Source of the DNA: an uncultured Xanthobacteraceae bacterium
GTDB lineage: Bacteria; Pseudomonadota; Alphaproteobacteria; Rhizobiales; Xanthobacteraceae
Length of the DNA: 7,524 nt
NCBI GenBank assembly: GCA_955652195.1
Contig: CATPBC010000297.1
Coordinates: 1-7,524 of the forward strand
Direction: 5' to 3'
Shown piece after piece: positions 1 through 7,524 of this stretch; within the stretch, counting starts at the first letter, position 1, and each line of letters opens with the position of its first letter. The translations under genes and the position numbers were made by a program. The notes under the pieces are model-generated. The model worked only from the letters and a program-made list of their open reading frames with translations, was not told the DNA's origin and searched no databases.

Positions 1-2
1 AT

Positions 3-989
<987 letters not shown>

Positions 990-1010
990 TGACTAAGACA
1001 CAAACTATTC

Positions 1011-1148
1011 GCCGTCACCTTGAGGTGCGAGCAGCGCGAGCCTCGAAGGGCGACGGCTCGCGCCGCGCATCCTTCGAGGGCCGCGGAGCTTGTCATCTGG
1101 CCGGCCACTTTCGGGCCGGACCCGTTGGCGGCCACCTCAGGATGACGG
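1011..1148. repeat. Degenerate long inverted repeat (intergenic palindromic element)
   Basis: The ends are inverted copies: CCGTCACCTTGAGGTG at 1012-1027 and CACCTCAGGATGACGG at 1133-1148 pair at 14 of 16 positions. An inner perfect 9-bp arm pair lies at 1041-1049 (CCTCGAAGG) and 1071-1079 (CCTTCGAGG). A third hairpin, CCGGCC at 1101-1106 with GGCCGG at 1114-1119, sits towards the right side. The terminal sequence resembles a dispersed intergenic repeat I recognise from Bradyrhizobium and Rhodopseudomonas genomes; that identification is from memory, not a search. The element fills most of the 172-nt spacer between atpA and atpG and would fold in the operon mRNA just upstream of the atpG start. 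Confidence 0.75.
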
Positions 1149-1161
1149 AATAGAGATCGCC

Positions 1162-2040
1162 ATGCCGTCGCTCAAAGACCTCCGCAACCGAATCGCCGCG
1201 ACCAAGGCGACGCAAAAGATCACCAAGGCCATGCAAATGGTGGCGGCATCGAAGCTGCGCCGCGCGCAGGCCACGGCCGAGGCGGCGCGGCCCTATGCCA
1301 GCCGGATGGACACAGTGCTCGGCAATATCGCGGCTTCGGTCGCCGCACTCGACAATGCGCCACGGCTTCTACGCGGCACCGGCAGCGATCAGAGACATCT
1401 CCTGCTTGTCTGCACCGCCGAACGCGGTCTATGCGGTCCGTTCAATTCCGCCATCGTGCGGCTGGCGCGAGAGCGTGCTGCGGCGCTCGCCGCCGAGGGC
1501 AAGGAGGTCAAGTTCTTTTGCGTCGGTCGCAAAGGCTATGACCAGCTGCGCCGGACCTTTCCCAGGCAGATCGTCGAAATGGTCGACCTTCGTTCGGTCC
1601 GCGCCTTGCACTTCGAGCATGCCGAAGGCATTGCCGAGAAAATCGTCGCGCTGTTCGACAAATCCGAATTCGATGTCTGCACCTTGTTCTTCTCGCGCTT
1701 CCGCTCGGTGATCGCGCAGGTTCCGACTGCACAGCAGATCATCCCGCCGGTCTTCGAGCAAAAATCCACCGATGCTCTCGGCGGAGCGATCTATGAATTC
1801 GAGCCCGAGGCCGAGGACATCCTCAATGATCTATTGCCGCGCAATCTCGCGGTGCAGATCTTCCATGCGCTGCTTGAAAATGCCGCCTCGTTCTACGGCG
1901 CGCAGATGTCGGCGATGGATAACGCGACGCGAAATGCTGGCGACATGATCCGGCGTCAAACGCTGTTCTACAACCGCACGCGCCAAGCGATGATCACCAA
2001 GGAATTGATTGAGATCATCTCCGGCGCCGAGGCGCTGTAA
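1162..2040 (+). CDS. atpG: F1 ATP synthase subunit gamma
   Basis: This encodes the central rotor shaft of F1, which couples proton-driven rotation of the c-ring to conformational change in the beta subunits. The 292-residue length is normal. The N-terminus ([20 protein letters not shown], then [16 protein letters not shown], residues 1-36) and the C-terminus (about 255-292, including [19 protein letters not shown] and EIISGAEAL) are the two conserved helices that form the antiparallel coiled-coil shaft. The middle Rossmann-like part has the [10 protein letters not shown] segment at about 87-96. The start was chosen at ATG 1162 because the family begins with this M-x-SLK-x-L-x-x-RI pattern. 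The frame stays open upstream to about 1090, but that stretch is repeat sequence. The ribosome binding site is weak (GGA and AGAG between 1147 and 1155). It follows atpA after a spacer mostly occupied by an inverted repeat, and atpD follows 68 nt downstream. Confidence 0.97.
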   Translation: MPSLKDLRNRIAATKATQKITKAMQMVAASKLRRAQATAEAARPYASRMDTVLGNIAASVAALDNAPRLLRGTGSDQRHLLLVCTAERGLCGPFNSAIVRLARERAAALAAEGKEVKFFCVGRKGYDQLRRTFPRQIVEMVDLRSVRALHFEHAEGIAEKIVALFDKSEFDVCTLFFSRFRSVIAQVPTAQQIIPPVFEQKSTDALGGAIYEFEPEAEDILNDLLPRNLAVQIFHALLENAASFYGAQMSAMDNATRNAGDMIRRQTLFYNRTRQAMITKELIEIISGAEAL

Positions 2041-2048
2041 CGAGATAA

Positions 2049-3536
<1,488 letters not shown>

Positions 3537-3542
3537 GGCGCA

Positions 3543-3941
3543 ATGGCTGGATTACACTTTGAATTCGTCTCGCCGGAGAACGTGCTGTTCTCCGGTGACG
3601 TCGATCAGGTCGATCTGCCGGGGATCGAAGGCGATCTGGGCGTCCTGCCCGGGCATGCGCCGATGGTAACGACGCTACGGCCCGGCGTGGTGACGATCAT
3701 CCGCGAGGGCCGCCGCGAGGCGGTCGTCGTTGTTGGCGGCTTTGCCGAGATGGGTCCGGCCGGATTGATGGTGCTCGCGGACCGTGCCGAGGCTCGGGAA
3801 GATTTCGATCTCCAGTCGCTCGCCAGCGACATCAAGGATGCCGAGGAAGACGTCGCCGACTGCACGGATGACGCGCAGCGCGACAAACTGGTCCGCCGCC
3901 TCGATCAATTGCGCGCGCTGCAGGCGGCCTTGGCTCATTAA
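3543..3941 (+). CDS. atpC: F1 ATP synthase subunit epsilon
   Basis: This encodes the small central-stalk subunit that links gamma to the c-ring and can inhibit ATP hydrolysis. The 132-residue protein has the N-terminal beta-sandwich (about 1-84). Conserved segments include FEFVSPE at 6-11, DLPGIEGDLGVLPGHAP at 24-40, and a glycine-bearing strand VVVVGGFAE at 61-69. A helical C-terminal hairpin follows (about 90-131), rich in Asp, Glu, Arg and Leu. The start ATG is 6 nt after the atpD stop; AGGGC, overlapping that stop codon, is the likely ribosome binding site. It is the last gene of the operon in this window. It ends 3 nt from the convergent rppH stop codon, with no dedicated terminator between. 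Confidence 0.96.
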   Translation: MAGLHFEFVSPENVLFSGDVDQVDLPGIEGDLGVLPGHAPMVTTLRPGVVTIIREGRREAVVVVGGFAEMGPAGLMVLADRAEAREDFDLQSLASDIKDAEEDVADCTDDAQRDKLVRRLDQLRALQAALAH

Positions 3942-3944
3942 AGT

Positions 3945-4451
3945 TTACTTCGCCGCTCCGGCATATTTGGCGAATTCGGCGACCACGCGCTCGTAGACCG
4001 CGCGCTTGAACGGCACGATCAGCCGCGAAATGTTTTGCAACGCCTCCCATCGCCACGCGCCGAATTCGGCCTCGTCCGCGCCGGCGGGATGTTCGACATC
4101 GATTTCGCTCTCCGCACCGGTAAAGCGCATCGCAAACCACTTTTGCGTCTGTCCGCGATATTTGCCTTTCCACGCCTTACCGATCAGATCGCGTGGGATG
4201 TCGTAGCGCAGCCATACCGCAATTTCGCCAAGCCGCTCGACCGAACGAATATTGGTTTCCTCGCGCAGCTCGCGTAGCGCCGCCCGCCACGGGTCTTCGC
4301 CCGGATCGATACCGCCCTGCGGCATCTGCCACGAATGCTCAAGATCGACATGCTCCGGCCCATCGATGCGCCGGCCAACGAAGGCACGGCCGTCGCGATT
4401 GAGCAGCATCACGCCGACGCAGGGGCGATAGGGGAGATCCTCAAAGCGCAT
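3945..4451 (-). CDS. rppH: RNA pyrophosphohydrolase (Nudix family)
   Basis: RppH removes pyrophosphate from the 5'-triphosphate end of RNA, leaving a monophosphate end that promotes RNase E-dependent mRNA decay; related enzymes also cleave dinucleoside polyphosphates. The 168 residues include the family start [14 protein letters not shown] (5-18), WQMPQGG (41-47) and the Nudix box at 46-68. The box keeps Glu52, Arg60, Glu61, Glu64 and Glu65, but has Asn67 where the consensus has Gly. Later family motifs are [13 protein letters not shown] (98-110), WRWE (133-136) and [11 protein letters not shown] (146-156). The start ATG at 4451 matches the family N-terminus, though no clear Shine-Dalgarno sequence precedes it. 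Upstream lies a palindromic repeat and then the deacetylase remnant; downstream it converges on atpC. Confidence 0.93.
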   Translation of the reverse strand: MRFEDLPYRPCVGVMLLNRDGRAFVGRRIDGPEHVDLEHSWQMPQGGIDPGEDPWRAALRELREETNIRSVERLGEIAVWLRYDIPRDLIGKAWKGKYRGQTQKWFAMRFTGAESEIDVEHPAGADEAEFGAWRWEALQNISRLIVPFKRAVYERVVAEFAKYAGAAK

Positions 4452-4480
4452 CGTGGAAAGGGGCGCCGACGGCAGAAACT

Positions 4481-4514
4481 AGCATGATCCCGAAAAGTGG
4501 TACCCGGTTTTCGG
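4481..4514. repeat. Dispersed Rhizobiales-type palindromic element
   Basis: The stretch begins AGCATGATCCCGAAAA and contains CCGAAAA at 4490-4496 and TTTTCGG at 4508-4514, a perfect 7-bp inverted pair around an 11-nt centre that includes GGTACC. I recognise this as a common intergenic repeat of rhizobial genomes, from memory rather than a search. It lies between the rppH start and the stop codon of the truncated deacetylase-like ORF. Confidence 0.7.
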
Positions 4515-4545
4515 CGGCTTGTCGCTTGCGTCGCTTCACGTTTTC

Positions 4546-5064
4546 CTATTGCGGCGAGCGCAATGACGAGCCGCGGCCCGGGCCTGGGCGGTTTGGCTCG
4601 TTGCTAGGTTTCGGAGCGGCGACGGAGCCGGTCGTTTCGAGGCTGTTCTGGTCGAGCCGTGCTTCATCAGGAGCGGTCGCCGGGCGCGCCGGTGCCGTAA
4701 CGACGACTTCTCGCTTCGCGCCAGTTTTGCCGTCAATGATCGTCACCGTCACCGCATTGGTAGTTTTTGTTTGCGGTGCCGGCGATATGATTCCCGCCGC
4801 GGCTCGTTCGGCCGAATCCGTCGGAGCGGCCGCTTGCGGGACTGACACAAGCTCCGGCGCCTTTTTCGCGATGCGCAGATCTGCCGGCGCCACCGCGACA
4901 GGCTCGCCTCCCGAAGGATCGCGGCCGACCACGGCCCACAACACGAAAAGGCCGAGGAACAGGCCGAGCGCCACCGCGATGATTTGCGCCGCCGGGATGT
5001 CGACCGCGCGCCGGCGCTTCCTTGGACCCTGCCCGAGCGGCGCTGTGAGATCATTCGCAGTCAT
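4546..5064 (-). CDS. Membrane-anchored remnant resembling the N-terminus of a divergent polysaccharide deacetylase
   Basis: This 172-residue ORF starts MTANDLTAPLGQ, has a basic stretch GPRKRRR (13-19) and one membrane segment (about 26-46), then a Pro/Ala-rich tail. This fits an N-in, C-out inner-membrane protein. The N-terminal pattern (DLTAPLGQ, a single membrane helix, then GGEPVAV at 53-59, and later TVTIIDGKTGA) matches my memory of the N-terminal leader of divergent polysaccharide deacetylases (DUF610/YibQ family), which are about 400 residues and commonly sit between ctpA and rppH in Rhizobiales. The catalytic deacetylase domain is absent: the frame stops at 4546 and no open frame in the 94 nt before rppH could hold it. 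It may be a decayed gene or a shortened protein that is still made. A GGACGGGA-like ribosome binding site precedes ATG 5064. The frame is open further upstream to 5313, but that stretch crosses tandem repeats and the ctpA terminator loop, so it was not used. Confidence 0.6.
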   Translation of the reverse strand: MTANDLTAPLGQGPRKRRRAVDIPAAQIIAVALGLFLGLFVLWAVVGRDPSGGEPVAVAPADLRIAKKAPELVSVPQAAAPTDSAERAAAGIISPAPQTKTTNAVTVTIIDGKTGAKREVVVTAPARPATAPDEARLDQNSLETTGSVAAPKPSNEPNRPGPGRGSSLRSPQ

Positions 5065-5100
5065 CCGGCATCCCGTCCGTCGAGTCGCGAGCAGATAATT

Positions 5101-5148
5101 TGCGGCTCTGTTTCTTTGCGGCCCTGTTTCTTGGCGGCTCTGTCCAAC
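5101..5148. repeat. Three 16-bp tandem repeats upstream of the deacetylase remnant
   Basis: Units lie at 5101-5116, 5117-5132 and 5133-5148. The first two (TGCGGCTCTGTTTCTT and TGCGGCCCTGTTTCTT) differ at one base. The third matches the first at 10 of 16 positions and diverges at its end. They start 37 bp upstream of the minus-strand ATG at 5064, so they could be part of its promoter or leader. They could also be slippage products in non-coding DNA. Confidence 0.6.
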
Positions 5149-5292
5149 ACGCCAATCGCTGGGCAATTTTGCAGCATGGCGAATCACGCGAGCCAGCATA
5201 TCACGCCGTCCATTCACGTCGTCCATGTGGCGGGCCGTAGTTCGGTCGGCCGAAGGTCGGCGGCATTGTTCAGGCCAGACATCGGTACGAGC

Positions 5293-5323
5293 AAAAAAAT
5301 CGGGGCGGCACACGGCCGCCCCG
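5293..5323 (-). terminator. Rho-independent terminator after ctpA
   Basis: Read on the minus strand, a perfect 9-bp GC-rich stem (CGGGGCGGC at 5323-5315 pairing with GCCGCCCCG at 5309-5301) closes a 5-nt loop. It is followed after one base by seven T residues (5299-5293). It begins 24 nt beyond the ctpA stop codon, the expected place for ending an envC-ctpA transcript. Confidence 0.88.
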
Positions 5324-5346
5324 GCTTTAATCGACCATCGATTTCG

Positions 5347-6681
5347 TCAGTTGGGCACTGCCGCTTTCGGATTAGGCGGAAACGCGGCGTTGCTGGCGCT
5401 ACCGCGCAACAGGTCGAGCGCCATTTTGATTGCTTTGTCGTCCGACTCGTTCGGCGGCACATAGGACTGCGAGCCGGTTTCCTCGGCGCCTTCGGCCTTG
5501 AGATGGCCGCGCAGCGATGCTTCGCCTTTCGAATCGGTCTGCGCCTTCAAGTTGTCGGGCACGTCCTGCAGCACCTCGATATCGGGCGAGATGCCCTTGG
5601 CCTGGATGGATCGGCCCGCTGGCGTGTAATAGCGCGCGGTGGTCAAGCGCAGCGCGCCATTGCCGGCGCCAAGCGGGATGATCGTTTGCACCGAGCCTTT
5701 GCCAAATGACCGCGTGCCGATCAGCGTGGCGCGCTTATGGTCTTGCAGCGCGCCGGCGACGATCTCCGAGGCCGATGCCGAGCCGCCGTTGATCAGCACG
5801 ATCAGCGATTTGCCCTTGATCAAATCGCCCGGCCGCGCATTGAAGCGCTGCGTCTCCTCGGGATTGCGCCCGCGAGTCGAGACGATCTCGCCTTTTTCCA
5901 GGAAGGTGTCGGAGACCGAAATTGCCTGGTCGAGCAAGCCGCCCGGATTGTTGCGCAGATCGAGCACATATCCTTTGACCTTATCGACCCCGAGCTGAGA
6001 ATTGAGATCGTTGATCGCCGCCTTGAGCCCGTCGGTGGTCTGCTCGTTAAACTGCGTAACGCGGATGTAGCCGATATCGCTGCCTTCGGGATGCCAGCGC
6101 ACCGATTTCACCCGGATGATGTCGCGAACAATGTTGACCTCGATCGGTTTATCGGCGCCCTTGCGCATAATGGTGAGCTTGATCTTGGTGTTCACCGGAC
6201 CACGCATCTTGTCGACGGCCTGATTGAGCGTGAGGCCCTGCACGGCTTCGTCGTCGAGATGGGTGATGATGTCATTGGCCATGACACCGGCCTTTGCCGC
6301 CGGGGTCTCGTCGATCGGAGCGACGACCTTGACCAGCCCCTCCTCCATCGTGACCTCGATGCCGAGCCCGCCGAACTCGCCGCGGGTCTGCACTTGCATG
6401 TCGCGGAAACTCTTCGGATCCATGTAGCTCGAATGCGGATCGAGCCCGGCCAACATGCCGTTGATGGCCGATTCGACGAGCTTGCTGTCCTCCGGCTTCT
6501 CGACGTAGTCGGCGCGCACGCGCTCGAAAACGTCGCCGAACAGATTGAGCTCCCGGTAGGTGTCCGAAACCGCCGCTCGCGCCGCCGAGCCCACCAGCAA
6601 GGCATGCGGCTGGGTGATCAGCAGCGTCGTCAGAATTCCGGCCAGTGCACCGAGGAAGATCAATGAGGTCTTGCGCATCAT
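5347..6681 (-). CDS. ctpA: S41 family C-terminal processing periplasmic protease
   Basis: This is a carboxyl-terminal processing serine protease of the cell envelope; relatives trim or degrade periplasmic proteins, including peptidoglycan hydrolases and lipoproteins. The 444 residues begin with a signal peptide (MMRK, then a hydrophobic stretch about 6-30, likely cut after SAARAA near residue 37). An N-terminal helical region with GMLAGLDPHSSYM (75-87) follows, then a PDZ domain (about 100-185, GGLGIEV and AGVMANDII) and the protease core. DLRNNPGGLL lies at 241-250, and the catalytic site SASASE has nucleophile Ser303, with Lys328 in SFGKGSVQ and Gln332. The spacing Ser+25=Lys matches the family. 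A GAGAAGG ribosome binding site (6695-6689) precedes ATG 6681. The start overlaps the envC stop as ATGA, indicating a translationally coupled operon. A strong terminator lies downstream. Confidence 0.95.
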   Translation of the reverse strand: MMRKTSLIFLGALAGILTTLLITQPHALLVGSAARAAVSDTYRELNLFGDVFERVRADYVEKPEDSKLVESAINGMLAGLDPHSSYMDPKSFRDMQVQTRGEFGGLGIEVTMEEGLVKVVAPIDETPAAKAGVMANDIITHLDDEAVQGLTLNQAVDKMRGPVNTKIKLTIMRKGADKPIEVNIVRDIIRVKSVRWHPEGSDIGYIRVTQFNEQTTDGLKAAINDLNSQLGVDKVKGYVLDLRNNPGGLLDQAISVSDTFLEKGEIVSTRGRNPEETQRFNARPGDLIKGKSLIVLINGGSASASEIVAGALQDHKRATLIGTRSFGKGSVQTIIPLGAGNGALRLTTARYYTPAGRSIQAKGISPDIEVLQDVPDNLKAQTDSKGEASLRGHLKAEGAEETGSQSYVPPNESDDKAIKMALDLLRGSASNAAFPPNPKAAVPN

Positions 6682-7524
6682 CCGCGAACCTTCTCGCTTT
6701 CGTTAGTCGCCCACCACGGGCTGGGATCAACCGGAGTACCGTCCCTGCGGAACTCCACATAGAGTACGGGTTGCTTGGGACTGGACGCGCCGGCCGGGGA
6801 CGCTTGTGATCCGTCACCCATCACCGCTACCGGCTCACCGGTCAGTACGAACTGCCCAAGATCGACGGAAATCCGCTCCATCCCCGCTAGCAGGACATGA
6901 TAGCCGCCGCCGGCATTAAGGATCAAGAGTTGCCCATAGCTGCGAAACCGGCCGGCGTAAACAACCCAACCGTCGCAGGGCGCGGTGATTTCGCCGCCGG
7001 GTCGGGAGGCGATTGAAAGACCTTTTTGAGTTCCGCCTAAGCCATCGGCCCCGCCGAACTCCCGAATGCGGACACCGTTGACCGGCAAGCGCAGACGCCC
7101 GCGCAAATCGGCAAACGCGACGGCCGGTGCGAGGCGGCCCGGATCGCTTAAGGCGGCAAGTTCCGGCTGCGTTGCGTCGTTGGCAATAGCTCGGTCGGCG
7201 GCGCGAGCCGCGCGCGTCGCGCCGTCGAGCCCTCCTTCCAGTTTCGCGATCAGATCCTTGATGTTTTCGACTTGGCGCGCGAGATCGGCAGCCCGCTGGC
7301 GTTCGCCGTTAAGCGACTGCTCGGCGCCCGCCTGCTTTTTCTGGCGCTCGTCGACTAATAGCGCCACGCGCAGCTGTTCGCGGCCGAGTTGATCAAGCTC
7401 GCCGGTGAGCCGGTCACGTTGCGCGACGATCTCTTTGCGCACGTCCAACAGAGCGGAGAGGTCACCGGCCAAAGCGTCGGCTTGGGCACGCATTTCCGGC
7501 AGGACGGCGCCAAGCGTGATCGCG
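6678..7524 (-). CDS. EnvC-like murein hydrolase activator, degenerate M23/LytM domain (5' part outside window)
   Basis: EnvC-type proteins are periplasmic coiled-coil proteins whose LytM domain activates cell-separation amidases. The frame is open to the right edge (ALTLGAVLPEM-like reading across 7491-7523), so the N-terminus and signal peptide are missing; 281 residues are visible. The first about 110 residues are a charged Leu/Ala/Gln/Arg-rich coiled coil. From about residue 140 comes a LytM-like domain (LRLPVNGVRIREFGG, GGEITAPCDGWVVYAGRF, YGQLLILNAGGGYHVLLAGM, ending in PVLYVEFRRDGTPVDPSPWW). The zinc-binding sites of active M23 peptidases are replaced: HxGxD by a KGLSIAS stretch and HxHFE by LYVEF. 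This indicates an activator rather than an enzyme. The stop codon overlaps the ctpA start by 4 nt. The family call is firm; the exact gene name is not certain. Confidence 0.88.
   Translation of the reverse strand, partial: AITLGAVLPEMRAQADALAGDLSALLDVRKEIVAQRDRLTGELDQLGREQLRVALLVDERQKKQAGAEQSLNGERQRAADLARQVENIKDLIAKLEGGLDGATRAARAADRAIANDATQPELAALSDPGRLAPAVAFADLRGRLRLPVNGVRIREFGGADGLGGTQKGLSIASRPGGEITAPCDGWVVYAGRFRSYGQLLILNAGGGYHVLLAGMERISVDLGQFVLTGEPVAVMGDGSQASPAGASSPKQPVLYVEFRRDGTPVDPSPWWATNESEKVRG

Larger units (their letters stand above)
5065..5346. other. 282-nt spacer between ctpA and the deacetylase-like ORF
   Basis: This spacer holds the ctpA terminator (5293-5323), three 16-bp tandem repeats (5101-5148) and a small hairpin TTCGG/CCGAA at 5241-5254. 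I see no convincing coding sequence and no strong sigma70-type promoter. Any promoter for the downstream minus-strand genes should lie here, because the terminator separates them from ctpA. Confidence 0.5.

Noticed and set aside
1090..1161. N-terminal extension of atpG by 24 codons
   Set aside because: The added residues come from the inverted repeat and do not match the conserved gamma-subunit N-terminus beginning at 1162.
4481..4514. Rho-independent terminator between the remnant ORF and rppH
   Set aside because: The inverted repeat has no T tract on either side and matches a known type of dispersed repeat.
4484..5098. 204-codon plus-strand open frame opposite the deacetylase remnant
   Set aside because: It starts inside the dispersed repeat and is Arg/Ser/Ala-rich without domains, while the minus strand carries a membrane helix and family-like segments.
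5065..5313. N-terminal extension of the deacetylase-like ORF on the minus strand
   Set aside because: The stretch lacks membrane or domain features, crosses tandem repeats and begins in the ctpA terminator loop.
5737..6666. 309-codon plus-strand open frame opposite ctpA
   Set aside because: It is an antisense shadow of a complete S41 protease with signal peptide, PDZ and catalytic residues; its translation shows no recognisable motif.

Overview
The window looks like a chromosomal housekeeping segment from a GC-rich alphaproteobacterium of the order Hyphomicrobiales (Rhizobiales), probably near Bradyrhizobium, Rhodopseudomonas or Xanthobacteraceae. That placement rests on recognising the protein sequences, on the gene order (F1 ATP synthase genes converging on rppH, beside an envC-ctpA cell-wall cluster), and on two intergenic palindromic repeats typical of that group. 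No alignment was run.

Left part, plus strand (1-3941): the distal part of the F1 ATP synthase operon in the standard order atpA (3' part only), atpG, atpD, atpC. These encode the alpha, gamma, beta and epsilon subunits of the catalytic headpiece and central stalk. Catalytic motifs are intact wherever the window covers them. The atpA-atpG spacer (172 nt) is largely filled by a degenerate long inverted repeat. The atpG-atpD spacer (68 nt) has small direct repeats. The atpD-atpC spacer is 6 nt.

Right part, minus strand (7524-3945), in transcription order: an EnvC-like murein hydrolase activator (5' part outside the window), then ctpA (S41 periplasmic protease) overlapping it by 4 nt, then a clear rho-independent terminator. 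Next is a 172-codon membrane-anchored ORF that resembles the N-terminus of a divergent polysaccharide deacetylase but lacks the catalytic domain. Last is rppH (Nudix RNA pyrophosphohydrolase). rppH and atpC converge tail to tail with only 3 nt between their stop codons.

The genes form two functional blocks: energy conversion (F1-ATPase) and envelope or peptidoglycan maintenance (EnvC, CtpA, deacetylase remnant), with an mRNA 5'-end processing enzyme between them. I see no mobile element, CRISPR array, RNA gene or unknown multi-gene system. The most notable feature is the apparent loss of the deacetylase catalytic domain, with a dispersed palindromic repeat lying at the truncated end.
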